Assembly: GCF_001591645.1 (NCBI RefSeq)
Contig: NZ_BCVH01000016.1
Span: 33,863-97,862, forward strand
Direction: 5' to 3'
DNA: 64,000 bases
From: Robertmurraya korlensis NBRC 107688
GTDB lineage: Bacteria; Bacillota; Bacilli; Bacillales; Cytobacillaceae
How positions within the stretch are numbered: position 1 is the first letter of the stretch; each line of letters starts with the position of its first letter. Positions 37,184 to 46,861 of the stretch are shown piece by piece. The notes beneath the pieces are model-generated. The model did not search any database. It was not told the origin of the DNA and saw only the letters and a list, made by a program, of their open reading frames with translations. Position numbers and translations under genes: made by a program.

Positions 37184-37237
37184 TATAATATATTTTAACT
37201 ATGTTCTTTCGTTTCCAGGCTAAATCCAATGACTATA

Positions 37238-37927
37238 CTAAAATTCTATTTCCCTAATAAACCGTTCAAGCCATCTCCTAGCTTCCCCTCCCTTTCTTGG
37301 TAAAGGGTGAAAATATTGGTATGGCTCATCACCTTGGAGCCCTTTTATATGTATAGGTAACTTTTGAATTGCATTATTAGCCATTTCTTCAAGTTTAGGG
37401 TTAACACCCCAAGCCACTACAATAGGCTTACTTTCTTGATGTTGCAACCACACAGTACGTTCAGTGTCCCTATAATCAGAAAACAAACTCAAATAAGGAA
37501 CTTGGAGACGTTGATGGTCCTCAATCAAGTCTCCACTAATAGTGTTTCTAATATCTGACAAATTAATAATTCGAACATATGACCAAGCGTAATGATTCAT
37601 CAACCTCATGATTTGATACTGTGTTCTATCAGGTTTTGCATTTGTTAATGGAGTGTTTCTTATCTGGTCTGAAATCGTTAAGCTTTCCGAGGAATACAAT
37701 GGACCATCAATACTCCCACCAATTTCTTCGAGGGAAACAGAATCCCCCGGATTTAACATGGTTACATAAGCATCTGGATAATAATCATTAATGTTAATAC
37801 TATTCCTAAAGATCTCGAGCGTACTTCGACAAGGAATTATATTTCCATTTACATCTAAACGGTAAAATCGTCCTTTTGTAAGGAATTGCCGCCTTAATTG
37901 CCTAGAAGGGGTAAATATAACTATCAC
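37238..37927 (-). CDS. DUF1643-like protein
   Basis: A 229-residue protein. The pattern TMLNPGDS, then DRTQYQIMRLMNHYAWSYVRIINLSDIRNT, then KPIVVAWGVNP resembles DUF1643 proteins (LNPS, D-x-T, V-x-N-L, AWG). Their function is unknown; they are frequent in defence-rich islands. The start is uncertain: the GTG at 37927 is inside its own AGGGAGTG site, so initiation a few codons later may occur. It has its own terminator. Confidence 0.65.
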   Translation of the reverse strand: MIVIFTPSRQLRRQFLTKGRFYRLDVNGNIIPCRSTLEIFRNSININDYYPDAYVTMLNPGDSVSLEEIGGSIDGPLYSSESLTISDQIRNTPLTNAKPDRTQYQIMRLMNHYAWSYVRIINLSDIRNTISGDLIEDHQRLQVPYLSLFSDYRDTERTVWLQHQESKPIVVAWGVNPKLEEMANNAIQKLPIHIKGLQGDEPYQYFHPLPRKGGEARRWLERFIREIEF

Positions 37928-38154
37928 TCCCTATAAGTTAGTGTCATTTTTGGAGGTACAAATGAAGTTTAATATAATAGTAACTTTTACATACATATAA
38001 TATGGAGTAATTCTTGAGTTTATGTTGTTATATTAGGTAAACAAATAGATTGATAGTAATTGTTTTATTATATAGCTTTAGCTAAGGTCCGAAGAAAACC
38101 TAAGGCTATTTTTCATATTCTGCATTCTACATCTAGAAATTTTTGTAAAATATA

Positions 38155-38183
38155 TTGATGCTTTTATTTCTCTATAGGATAAT
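38155..38183 (+). promoter_or_regulatory. Promoter of paralogous nuclease A
   Basis: TTGATG (38,155-38,160), 17-bp spacer, GATAAT (38,178-38,183), with the start codon 37 bp downstream. The pattern, including TAG just before the -10, recurs upstream of paralogue B at 42,868-42,896. Confidence 0.6.
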
Positions 38184-38219
38184 TGTATGATATTAAAATT
38201 CCTGGAGGGAGTAGTTTTT

Positions 38220-39194
38220 ATGATTAGTGTGAGCAAACCAATTTCTTGTAAATGTAGCTATAGGCTTCAACAAGCACCCGTGCATCCTACAACCACCGAT
38301 GCAGAAGAATGGTTCCAAAAAGAATATTTACCAGAAGGATATTATGGTTTGAATTTCGATTTCTTTGTTGATTGGACAAAGGATGAGCTCTCTAAAGAAA
38401 TCTGGATTAAGAGAACTGTTAATAAAGACCAAACTACTACATGGCCTACAGATGATACTAAAATCCTACAAGATGCTTTAGATAATTGCGAAGGACGTGA
38501 ATATTTATCAAATTTAGGTTCATTTGCATCTGCAAGGGGCTTAATTTTGAAATATCAAATATTTAAAGATTCACCAAACTGGAGCAAATATCCTTCCAAT
38601 ATTTTAACTTCGGTTATTAATGAAAACGGAGAAGTTACTGGTGTTACAAAAAACTCAATAAGTGATATTAAGAATGATATAGTACGTCTTTCTGGCAAAA
38701 AAATGTATGTAAGAAAAGGGCTAAGATACGGTACTACATCCTTAGAATGTCATTTGGCAAATGATAAAACTGGTGCTGCATGGCCAGGAGATGTCGATAT
38801 ATTAATATTTAATGAACAAAATGTTCCTATCGCAATAGTTGAACTAAAGAAAAATACTCAAGATCCTAGTAAGGATTGGCACAGGCCAATAATAAATGAG
38901 GAACTATCTAATTATTACAGTAAATCTGATAAAGCAGAAGATAACAGTAAATATAATCGTATTGCTATTCTACGAGATTATTTAAAGGAAAATCTACCAA
39001 TTATTGTTGTATACTATCCTTCATGGGAAACAGATAATAAGGATGAGAATATAATTAAACTGGAATCAATCATTGGTGAAGTAAAGGAACTCGAATCTGG
39101 TGAAAGTATCACTATGGAGGTACCATATAACGCTAATGATAAAAAGAAGGTTGTAAAAGAAGTATTAAAAATGGCTGGAGAGACTGTAGAATAA
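38220..39194 (+). CDS. Putative PD-(D/E)XK nuclease, paralogue A
   Basis: A 324-residue protein paralogous over its whole length to the protein at 42,930-43,874. Shared blocks: GLNFDFFV/GVSFDFFV, EIWIK, LGSFA, LKYQ-F-K-S, DI-D-RLSG, TSLEC/TTLEC, GAAWPGDVD and IVELKKNT/ILEYKKNT. The PGDVD (residue about 187) and E-x-K (about 207) together form a PD-(D/E)XK-like active site. I recognise no named family. The ATG at 38220 follows GGAGGG. A terminator follows at 39,218. It is divergent from the DUF1643-like gene. Confidence 0.7.
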   Translation: MISVSKPISCKCSYRLQQAPVHPTTTDAEEWFQKEYLPEGYYGLNFDFFVDWTKDELSKEIWIKRTVNKDQTTTWPTDDTKILQDALDNCEGREYLSNLGSFASARGLILKYQIFKDSPNWSKYPSNILTSVINENGEVTGVTKNSISDIKNDIVRLSGKKMYVRKGLRYGTTSLECHLANDKTGAAWPGDVDILIFNEQNVPIAIVELKKNTQDPSKDWHRPIINEELSNYYSKSDKAEDNSKYNRIAILRDYLKENLPIIVVYYPSWETDNKDENIIKLESIIGEVKELESGESITMEVPYNANDKKKVVKEVLKMAGETVE

Positions 39195-39217
39195 AATATC
39201 ATTAATTTTAAAGAAAA

Positions 39218-39256
39218 CAAGCCTGTTAGTTAAAATAAACTAATGGCTTTTTTTAA
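39218..39256 (+). terminator. Terminator after nuclease A
   Basis: AGCC-TG-TTAGTT pairs with AACTAA-T-GGCT and is followed by seven T. Confidence 0.8.
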
Positions 39257-39325
39257 ATACATAAATGAAAAACGAGTACGCAAAGAATACATTAATTCCA
39301 AAAAGATATATTGGAGAGAAAAAAT

Positions 39326-39985
39326 ATGAATGAAATAGAGACTAATTTAGTTATTAATGAGTCTGATAGCTTTAAGGATGTATTATATAAAATTAACCAT
39401 ACATTTGGTGAAAAAATACAGAATTTAAACTTTGGAATGGAAAAGCTCTTGAAAAACGGAATTTATATTGTTAAGGAAAACAATACGATTATTTATATTG
39501 GAAAAGCAACTTCAAGAACCTTTTTGGAAAGACTAGCGGGTCATTTTGATGTTAGGGAAGCTGGTGGTTTTAATAACGTTATAAAAAAAATCTCTAAAGA
39601 CCTTGGGTACAAGGAATATTCAGCAGATGGTCTCCTTGAAGCTTGGAAAAAGGCCAATCAATTTAATATTATCTTTTTAGAATTTAATCAAACATCATCA
39701 ATGATTCCTATGTGGGAAAAAAGGTTGATAGAACATTTTTTACCCTTATACAACAATATATGGGCATTGAGTGAATATGGACTACAACAAGGACAGATAG
39801 TTTTAGTAACTGGTTTAAGTAAAAGCAAAAGTAGAAAGGTTAAAGTTACAAAAGCATCATTTAAAAGAGATCATGTAAAAGGGCATTTAATTAATGAAAA
39901 AAGTGGTTCTCTACAAAAAACAGAAGTCAATTTTCATATGAATCAAATAATTAAAATAATTGAAGAGCCTACTAGACATTTTTAG
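39326..39985 (+). CDS. GIY-YIG nuclease domain protein
   Basis: A 219-residue protein. The GIY-YIG core is at about 45-95: GIYIVKENNTIIYIGKATSRTFLERLAGHF, with the second motif YIG, the Arg in LERL, and a later Glu near the C-terminal helix (MWEKRLIEHFLP). The region after residue 150 is Lys-rich and may bind DNA. The ATG at 39326 follows TTGGAGAG. The stop codon lies within a hairpin at 39,961-39,996. Its place beside nuclease A suggests a shared defence role, which is inference. Confidence 0.8.
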   Translation: MNEIETNLVINESDSFKDVLYKINHTFGEKIQNLNFGMEKLLKNGIYIVKENNTIIYIGKATSRTFLERLAGHFDVREAGGFNNVIKKISKDLGYKEYSADGLLEAWKKANQFNIIFLEFNQTSSMIPMWEKRLIEHFLPLYNNIWALSEYGLQQGQIVLVTGLSKSKSRKVKVTKASFKRDHVKGHLINEKSGSLQKTEVNFHMNQIIKIIEEPTRHF

Positions 39986-39996
39986 TAGGTCTTCAT
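39961..39996. terminator. Hairpin overlapping the GIY-YIG stop codon
   Basis: TGAAGAGCCTACTA pairs with TAGTAGGTCTTCA (imperfect) across a 7-base loop. The T-tract is weak, so termination efficiency is uncertain. Confidence 0.55.
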
Positions 39997-40065
39997 TTCT
40001 ACTAATGTTTTCTTTGCTGCTGTTACTTCTAACCTCTGTGAAGCTCTACGCTTTTTTCTTTCTCT

Positions 40066-40686
40066 TTATCTCTTAGTTATATATTTGTCTTTAAGATTCT
40101 CATTAATAGATTTTAGTGTTTTACTGATTTGTATTATTTCGTAATCTCTTTTTAAAGATTCTTCATTATATGTTAATGTTGGTAAGTACTTTTCTAGGTT
40201 TAGAATTACTTTATTTTTGAATGTTTTTCCGTCTATATCTTCATAGTAAACGTAGCCAGAAAAATTTCTCAATTTTTGCTTAGAATCTTCCCCGCCACTT
40301 ATAGTATAGGGATAAACTATTGACCCTTTTCCTTCTAATACTACATCTCTAATTAGTTCAGGTATGCTTTCACCTTTTAATGATGCACATTCTTCATTAA
40401 GTTCAAGCCCTTTAATGATAGCAATATTATTGCCAAGATTCTTAAATTCAAGTTGAAAATGACCATACCTGCTTTGATTCGTTTTCATGATTATATAGGG
40501 TCTGTCTTGTTCATATTGTTTTTTTGAGGTTTGAGCACTGGCATACATCCCGACAAATGAACCAAATAGACCAATACCCGAGACAATTAGTGCAATATCT
40601 CGTTTTTGGATTCCAAAGTATATAACTACACAACCTGATATTAATATCAAAAAGCTAATAATAAAAAGGGACCTAATTGAAAACAA
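40066..40686 (-). CDS. Small membrane protein with two N-terminal helices
   Basis: A 206-residue protein. Two membrane helices (SLFIISFLILISGCVVIYFG and ALIVSGIGLFGSFVGMYAS) are followed by a soluble beta-rich domain (about 60-170) and a charged helical tail. It begins at a TTG (40686) behind GGAGGAC. No family is recognised. It lies 155 bp after the GmrSD-like gene on the same strand. A membrane effector or sensor of the adjacent system is possible but unproven. Confidence 0.6.
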   Translation of the reverse strand: MFSIRSLFIISFLILISGCVVIYFGIQKRDIALIVSGIGLFGSFVGMYASAQTSKKQYEQDRPYIIMKTNQSRYGHFQLEFKNLGNNIAIIKGLELNEECASLKGESIPELIRDVVLEGKGSIVYPYTISGGEDSKQKLRNFSGYVYYEDIDGKTFKNKVILNLEKYLPTLTYNEESLKRDYEIIQISKTLKSINENLKDKYITKR

Positions 40687-40841
40687 CGTAAATGTCCTCC
40701 TACTTTACATTATTTAAAGATATAAATACTTCTACTGTTAATCTACCTTTAGACTAATCCTACTATAGATCTTTTTAAAAAAATCAAATATGAAAGAAGG
40801 ATCACATGGCCAAAACATAGATTGGAATTAATAATGAACAA

Positions 40842-42755
40842 TTACATTACATCGGCATTTTCTTCAATTTCCAGGAAGCTAAGAAATAATAGCTCTTCTA
40901 GGTTGTCATCGCTAATATTAAGATTCCATCGTTCATTTAGGAACTTCAACATTTTAAGACCTCTATCTTTAATTTCATATGGAGTCCAATTGTCATATTG
41001 ATTTACTGAAATCTCAGAATAAGAACCATTAAAATATCCTTTTTGTCCATTAGGTTGTACCTTTTTATCTTTAAAGCAACTATTTTTTAATGAAGAGTTT
41101 TTACTCCTAGAAAGAGCTAAAAGATTACCAATGGAGTTTCTCAAATATTTTTGTTCGTAACTATCAAATTTTTCAAAATCCTTTGTCCAGCAGTCCTTTG
41201 AAGCTTGATGAGGTAAAATATGTTCAATTGTATCAGCCGTTTTCTCGAAATATGACCATGAAAGTTTCGGAGAACCCTTACCTGCCTCTCCCTGTAACTT
41301 CAGCTCATACTCGTAAAGAAAATACTTTAAGGCTGACCATCCATAGTATCCATTTCCCTCAAATTTAAATTTTTCCTCAATATGTTTTTTAAATGCCGGA
41401 ATATCAATATACCATGTTATCCATTGTTCTATCTCTGCGATAACATCATTAATATTGTTTTTGCCGTAGTATAGCTTTAATGCCTCTTTGTAAAAATGAC
41501 TATCACCAGTGTTCGATTTACGTTGAGATATTCTAAACACTACAAATATATATCTCTCCATTGATTTTAAGAGTTTAGTTACTAACTGGTCATCATCACA
41601 TTTAAGCAATGCAGCCATTGCTAGGGGTGCAAATGCTCCAAACCTAAGCCGATTTAATTTTCTTAACCAAAACGTGTGGGTGCTATTTTCTTCAGATAAA
41701 GCATCAGGATTATACAAATAGAACCACTTCTTTATACTATTTTGTAAACTAGTTACGTAATTTTGAATATCTTTTCCTGATAATTTATTATCTAGTATTT
41801 GTTTTGCAATAAAATGTTCATTAAGAAGAAAATCTGCATAAGCATTTGCCTTATCCCTGGTATAACCAAAATACATTATCCAATGATTTTTCAAGAAAGT
41901 ATCATCATCTAGTGGTTTCTGTTTATTTTTCCCTAAATACTCATAAATTGTCTTCCAACATTCATTAATATTGTTTCTTAGATTTGCTGAACCCTCTAAG
42001 TCTTCATCCGTTGTTAAAATAGTTGTGAGATAAATTAGCCTATTTTTCAATAGTTCTAGAGTCGATAATTTTTTTCCACGATTATTCATAGTTTCAAATG
42101 CGATGAACACATCAACCTGATCTTCTATCTCAAAAATATTAAATTTCAATTGTAGAGTTACTTTTTTAAATATTTCTGAAATTTCCTCAATGGTTAAGCT
42201 TTTAAGCTTCTTGGAGAAGAATTCTTTTGCTTCATGAAGATTTTTAGTATAGAGTGTTTCGATACTTTGATTTGAATTCGACTCTTCATTAAAGATCTGA
42301 GTCTTTAAGTATTCATAGCTTGGATTGTCCTTTTCATAGCCAAATAGAAAAGCCTTTAATACTCCTCCTGGCGTGTAATGACATATGTATTTTTTTCTTA
42401 TTTCTTGCTTATCGTAGTGATTAATAGTTTGGTCATCAGGTAATTGCTCTAAGATAGCTTGAATAAGAATCATAATAGTAGTTAACCTCTGTTGTCCATC
42501 AACTACATAATAAGCTTTATGTCCTCTTTCTATAATCCAAGATTCTTCTTCCCACCTAGTAAGTCTTTCCTCATTAACAGGTTCTAAAGTTATTACACCA
42601 GTATAGTGCGGTCGATTAGACCTGAGGTTATTTAGATCCTCCCAGAAGTCAACTAATTGTCCCTTCTCCCATGCATAGCCCCTCTGATAATCCGGTATTC
42701 TAAATAACCTATTTTCAAATATGTCATTAATAGATTTCAAATTATTTTGGACCAC
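40842..42755 (-). CDS. GmrSD-like DUF262/DUF1524 type IV restriction protein
   Basis: A 637-residue protein. N-terminal DUF262 (ParB/GmrS-like) shows FRIPDYQRGYAW near residue 20 and VVDGQQRLTT near 85, the NTP-binding and hydrolysis motif. C-terminal DUF1524 (GmrD-like HNH) shows TIEHILPH near 509 and NSIGNLLALS near 545. Known fused GmrSD enzymes cut DNA with modified (hydroxymethyl or glucosyl) cytosine. The best start is GTG at 42755, six bases after AAAGGGGGA; the ORF's ATG eight codons earlier contains that site. It is divergent from nuclease paralogue B. Confidence 0.88.
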   Translation of the reverse strand: MVQNNLKSINDIFENRLFRIPDYQRGYAWEKGQLVDFWEDLNNLRSNRPHYTGVITLEPVNEERLTRWEEESWIIERGHKAYYVVDGQQRLTTIMILIQAILEQLPDDQTINHYDKQEIRKKYICHYTPGGVLKAFLFGYEKDNPSYEYLKTQIFNEESNSNQSIETLYTKNLHEAKEFFSKKLKSLTIEEISEIFKKVTLQLKFNIFEIEDQVDVFIAFETMNNRGKKLSTLELLKNRLIYLTTILTTDEDLEGSANLRNNINECWKTIYEYLGKNKQKPLDDDTFLKNHWIMYFGYTRDKANAYADFLLNEHFIAKQILDNKLSGKDIQNYVTSLQNSIKKWFYLYNPDALSEENSTHTFWLRKLNRLRFGAFAPLAMAALLKCDDDQLVTKLLKSMERYIFVVFRISQRKSNTGDSHFYKEALKLYYGKNNINDVIAEIEQWITWYIDIPAFKKHIEEKFKFEGNGYYGWSALKYFLYEYELKLQGEAGKGSPKLSWSYFEKTADTIEHILPHQASKDCWTKDFEKFDSYEQKYLRNSIGNLLALSRSKNSSLKNSCFKDKKVQPNGQKGYFNGSYSEISVNQYDNWTPYEIKDRGLKMLKFLNERWNLNISDDNLEELLFLSFLEIEENADVM

Positions 42756-42867
42756 ATAATTTCCCCCTTTTGCAACCATTATTATTAATGTAATGTAAGC
42801 TCATTACGTTTTACCTATATTTTACCATTAATATATAATTAAAAGTTTGATATTTTACAATCTTAAG

Positions 42868-42896
42868 TTGAACATATTATATATCTGTAGGATAAT
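42868..42896 (+). promoter_or_regulatory. Promoter of nuclease B and methyltransferase operon
   Basis: TTGAAC (42,868-42,873), 17-bp spacer, GATAAT (42,891-42,896). It has the same layout and -10 as the promoter of paralogue A. Confidence 0.6.
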
Positions 42897-42929
42897 AATC
42901 CCAAATAAGTAATTGTTGGGGTGATATAT

Positions 42930-43874
42930 TTGTTCAAAAAGCCTGTGTGGGCAAAATGCGATGATAGAAATGATTTGCCAAATAATCATGAGTATTCAGG
43001 TACGCCAGATGACTGGTTTAGTGATACAATTCTACCAGGAAATTATACAGGGGTCTCTTTTGACTTTTTTGTTAACTGGAAGAATTATAGCTTATCAGAC
43101 GAAATCTGGATAAAAACAATAGTTGATGATAAAAACAAATATTGGCCTCATACTAACAAGTCATCATTAGAGCACGATTTATATAAGTGTGAAAGTAAGC
43201 AATACGTTGAAAGATTAGGTAGTTTTGCAAAACTCTGTAACTTAAATTTAAAATATCAATTATTTAAGGAATCAAAAGATTGGGGAAATAGCCCTCAACC
43301 GATTGTTACAGCAGCAATTAATAGTGATGGAAAAATCGCAAGCACTAACCAGAAATCTCTAAGAGATATAAAGCAAGATATTCAGCGACTTTCTGGTGGT
43401 ATAGTTAACGTTGGAGAGAAGGGGCTTACATATAGTCCAACTACTTTGGAATGTTACTTAAGTAGAGGATCAGGAGCAGCATGGCCGGGTGATGTTGACT
43501 TAATTATATTAGATAAGAATTTAATACCGCTTGCTATTTTAGAATATAAAAAAAATACAAAAGCACCAACTTATAAGAATCATGTTCCTATTTCACAAGA
43601 AACACTTTCAAGATATTATCCGAAACCTGACAAAAGAAAATATGATCGTCTAGCTATTCTTAGAGACTTCCTTAAAGCTCATTTTAAAAAGGAAATTCCT
43701 ATATTTAATATATATTTTCCAACTTGGAAAGGCTCAACCTATATGAAAATTGAACATATTATCGGGAAGGTGGGACATTTACAGGCAAATCCAGAAAATG
43801 TAACACTTCGACCTTTACCTAAAGATAAAAGAGAAATGCTAAGGATTACAATGTCAGTACTTACAATGATATAA
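42930..43874 (+). CDS. Putative PD-(D/E)XK nuclease, paralogue B
   Basis: A 314-residue protein paralogous to the one at 38,220-39,194, with the same WPGDVD (about 184) and LEYKKN (about 203) motifs and a conserved C-terminal ILRDFLK block. I place the start at TTG 42930, six bases after GGGGTG; GTG 42921 is the alternative. Only 20 bp separate it from the methyltransferase fusion, so the pair is one operon and may form a restriction-modification unit. The family is not recognised. Confidence 0.7.
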   Translation: MFKKPVWAKCDDRNDLPNNHEYSGTPDDWFSDTILPGNYTGVSFDFFVNWKNYSLSDEIWIKTIVDDKNKYWPHTNKSSLEHDLYKCESKQYVERLGSFAKLCNLNLKYQLFKESKDWGNSPQPIVTAAINSDGKIASTNQKSLRDIKQDIQRLSGGIVNVGEKGLTYSPTTLECYLSRGSGAAWPGDVDLIILDKNLIPLAILEYKKNTKAPTYKNHVPISQETLSRYYPKPDKRKYDRLAILRDFLKAHFKKEIPIFNIYFPTWKGSTYMKIEHIIGKVGHLQANPENVTLRPLPKDKREMLRITMSVLTMI

Positions 43875-43894
43875 AATATTAGGAGGTAAAAACA

Positions 43895-46687
43895 GTGAGT
43901 ATTACTAACTACAACGAAAGAAGTTGGGCTATTGATGTTATTTCTGAAATAAACATTTGGGCAACAAATAGGAATGTCACCATTAAACGTGGAGGAGGAG
44001 AAAACACGCTATCCACGGGTAGAACAAATTTATTTCCTGATGTATTAATTTTTGGTGACAATCATTCATCATTAATCTTACAAGGATGGGAACTAAAATT
44101 ACCTGACACTCCAATTGATGATACAGAATTAATAAATAATGCTCGGATTAAAGCTGATGCACTAGGTACAAATAGTTTTTTATTGTGGAATGTTACTACT
44201 GCAGTATTATATGTAATCGATGAAAATGGTAATAACCAGATTCTACATACTTGGAATGATTTAAATCATATTACTAGAAGAAATCAGGTTTTTCAATCTA
44301 GAGATGAATGGAAAGCACAACTACATAGAATGCTAGATGATATTAATTTTTATTTAAATGAAGGTTCCATTAAAAGTACTACTTTAATTGAAGCCTTAAC
44401 AGGAAACGGTATTTCTACTGTTACTCTCGATAATGCAGAAGTAGTCGCAGATAATATGAGACAAGTCGCTAGAACAAACACTGAATTTAGGGACCAAGTT
44501 ACATTATGGTGGAGGGGGAATCGACAGGAATACCTAGATTATAGAGAACCATGGATTCCTTTAGCAAAGATTGCACTAATAACATGGGCAAATAAATTAA
44601 TATTTGCTCATATATTAAAACAGTTCCGTCATGAAGCTACAGAAATTAATAACATAAGTGGAGACAATTTTACTATTCATGATGCGACAGAAATTATAAC
44701 TAGTATTTCTAGATCGTGTGATTTTTGGAACATCTTTCAACCTCAACTGGGAGAAGCATTCATTGATAATAACACTTGGGGAAGAATAGTTCAGTTTAAT
44801 GAATTCTTAACTGACTTACGCCTAGAAGAAGTTAGTACAACATTGATTCAAGACCTACTTCAAAATACTGTATACCGTACTCAAAGAAAAGTTAGTGGAC
44901 AATTCCATACACCAAAAGAATTAGCTGCTCTATTAACTGCTTTAACTATAAGAGATACCACTGCAAATGTAATTGACCCATGTTGTGGTACTGGAACAAT
45001 AAGTAAGTCCGCCTATAATTTAAAGGTTAACTCTGGACTCACCCAAAGACAGGCTATTTCAACGACTTGGGCTAGCGATAAATTTTCATTTCCTATACAA
45101 ATGGCTACATTAGCAATGACAACACCAGAAAATACAGGAGAGATACTAAGGATTTTTAAAGAGGATGCAATAAATTTAGTGTCTGGATATCAAGTAAACC
45201 TCTTTAGTCCTAATGATGGAAGTCCAGTTGTAGAAACTCTACCAGTAATGGATTCAATAGTTTCTAATCTTCCGTTCGTCCAACAAGAGGATTTAAAGGT
45301 ACTAAATCCTACTATCATTAATGATATTAATAATCTTATATCTCAAATAGCTCAAGAACCGTTAGAGCTTGATGGAAAGAGTGACCTTTATGCATACCTA
45401 CCGTTTTCTCTATGGGGGTTACTAAATGAAAATGGAAGAATAGGATTAATAATTTCAAATTCTTGGTTATCAACTAAATGGGGTATTAAGTTCCGAACAA
45501 TACTTAATAGGTTCTTCAATATAGAATGTGTAGTTACTTCAGGAAATGGACGTTGGTTTGATAATGCTGAAGTGGTTACAAACATATTAGTGTTAAAGAA
45601 ACGATCTCTAGAAGAAGTTCAACAGAATACACAGAATGAAAATGAAACCACCTCTTTTGTTGTATTACAAAATAATATTGAAGAAACAACTACTACTGAC
45701 AGTAACATTGATTACAATAAGATTAATGAATTAACTGCATTGATTCGTGGAAACATTCAGGAACCTTCAGATTTCTTATTAACTCAATATACTCCTCCTG
45801 AGATAGAAGGAATATCTAATTTAGGGCTAGGGTTAAATGCACTATTCACAGATTGTAAGTGGTTAATTTCAATAGGTGAAAAGTTAGTTTCGGCAAGTGA
45901 CTTCTTTGATATCAAGCGTGGTGAAAGACGTGGATGGGACAGACTATTTTATCCTGAAGCGGGACACGGCATTGAGGAAAAATTTATTGAACCAGTTCTA
46001 TTAAATTCAAGACAGATAACAGGACTTACCGCAGTTGCAACTGATGAAGCTTTCTGTTGTAGCGATTCATTAGAAACACTCCAAGAAAATAACGATTTAA
46101 GGGCATATAATTGGATTATGCGTTTTGCTAATCAAGTAAATGGAAAAGGAGAGCCTTTACCTCAAGTTCTGAGTCGACCAAATATAGAGTGGTATACTAT
46201 GAGTCCATCTACCCTGGCAGATATGGTAATTAGTATGAATCCATATCATAGATTATTTGTTGCAAAGTTAGAGCAACGCTCCTTTGTGAATCAAAGACTC
46301 ATACGATTTACTAAAAAGAGAAGTACCATTAATGTTGATTTATGTCATGCACTTCTCAATAGTGTGATTGGATTGTTTTATATTGAAGCCATTGGTTTTG
46401 GACGTGGACTTGGTGCCTTAGACCTTAGTGCAACAAATATAAAAAACAGTTTATTTATGCTTAATCCAGCCTTAATAAATGAAGAGCAAACTAGAAATAT
46501 ATTAACAAAGTTTAACATATTAAAACAAAGAGATGTATTACCTATTGCACAGGAGTTAGAGCAACAAGATCGTAACGAATTTGATGATGCAGTACTAGAG
46601 GCTTTTGGTATTAGTGAGTATAAAGAACAAATTAAGCAATCGTTAATCCAGCTTTATAATATTAGATTATCTGCAAGACGAGAATAA
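43895..46687 (+). CDS. Nuclease-N6-adenine methyltransferase fusion (type IIG-like)
   Basis: A 930-residue protein starting at GTG 43895 behind AGGAGG. The N-terminal domain (about 1-120) has LFPDVLIFG and GWELKLPD, a PD...E-x-K nuclease pattern. A helical linker is followed by the methyltransferase: motif X FHTPKELAALL, motif I VIDPCCGTG near 358, and motif IV SNLPFV near 457, which replaces the usual NPPF/Y. The C-terminal region from about 665 (DIKRGERRGWDRLFYP) resembles type IIG target-recognition domains. It probably methylates adenine and may also cut. It is co-operonic with nuclease B. Confidence 0.8.
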   Translation: MSITNYNERSWAIDVISEINIWATNRNVTIKRGGGENTLSTGRTNLFPDVLIFGDNHSSLILQGWELKLPDTPIDDTELINNARIKADALGTNSFLLWNVTTAVLYVIDENGNNQILHTWNDLNHITRRNQVFQSRDEWKAQLHRMLDDINFYLNEGSIKSTTLIEALTGNGISTVTLDNAEVVADNMRQVARTNTEFRDQVTLWWRGNRQEYLDYREPWIPLAKIALITWANKLIFAHILKQFRHEATEINNISGDNFTIHDATEIITSISRSCDFWNIFQPQLGEAFIDNNTWGRIVQFNEFLTDLRLEEVSTTLIQDLLQNTVYRTQRKVSGQFHTPKELAALLTALTIRDTTANVIDPCCGTGTISKSAYNLKVNSGLTQRQAISTTWASDKFSFPIQMATLAMTTPENTGEILRIFKEDAINLVSGYQVNLFSPNDGSPVVETLPVMDSIVSNLPFVQQEDLKVLNPTIINDINNLISQIAQEPLELDGKSDLYAYLPFSLWGLLNENGRIGLIISNSWLSTKWGIKFRTILNRFFNIECVVTSGNGRWFDNAEVVTNILVLKKRSLEEVQQNTQNENETTSFVVLQNNIEETTTTDSNIDYNKINELTALIRGNIQEPSDFLLTQYTPPEIEGISNLGLGLNALFTDCKWLISIGEKLVSASDFFDIKRGERRGWDRLFYPEAGHGIEEKFIEPVLLNSRQITGLTAVATDEAFCCSDSLETLQENNDLRAYNWIMRFANQVNGKGEPLPQVLSRPNIEWYTMSPSTLADMVISMNPYHRLFVAKLEQRSFVNQRLIRFTKKRSTINVDLCHALLNSVIGLFYIEAIGFGRGLGALDLSATNIKNSLFMLNPALINEEQTRNILTKFNILKQRDVLPIAQELEQQDRNEFDDAVLEAFGISEYKEQIKQSLIQLYNIRLSARRE

Positions 46688-46861
46688 TAATAAAGGGAAA
46701 ACATAGTTAAACGGAAATATTGTGCAAACAGAAAAAGGAATGCTTGGGATAATGTTGATGATGAAATGTTATTTGTAGGCGAAGACACTTATTTACAACT
46801 TACAGACCTAACGAATTCTTAACACTTTATGAAAGACATTTAGAATGGGAGGAATTTATTA
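46688..46861 (+). other. Gap with possible coding remnant
   Basis: Frame fragments such as NVDDEMLFVGEDTYLQL and, in another frame, RPNEFLTLYERHLEWEEF (about 46,745-46,860) read like pieces of a broken small gene. No intact start-to-stop frame links them. Weak evidence only. Confidence 0.25.
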
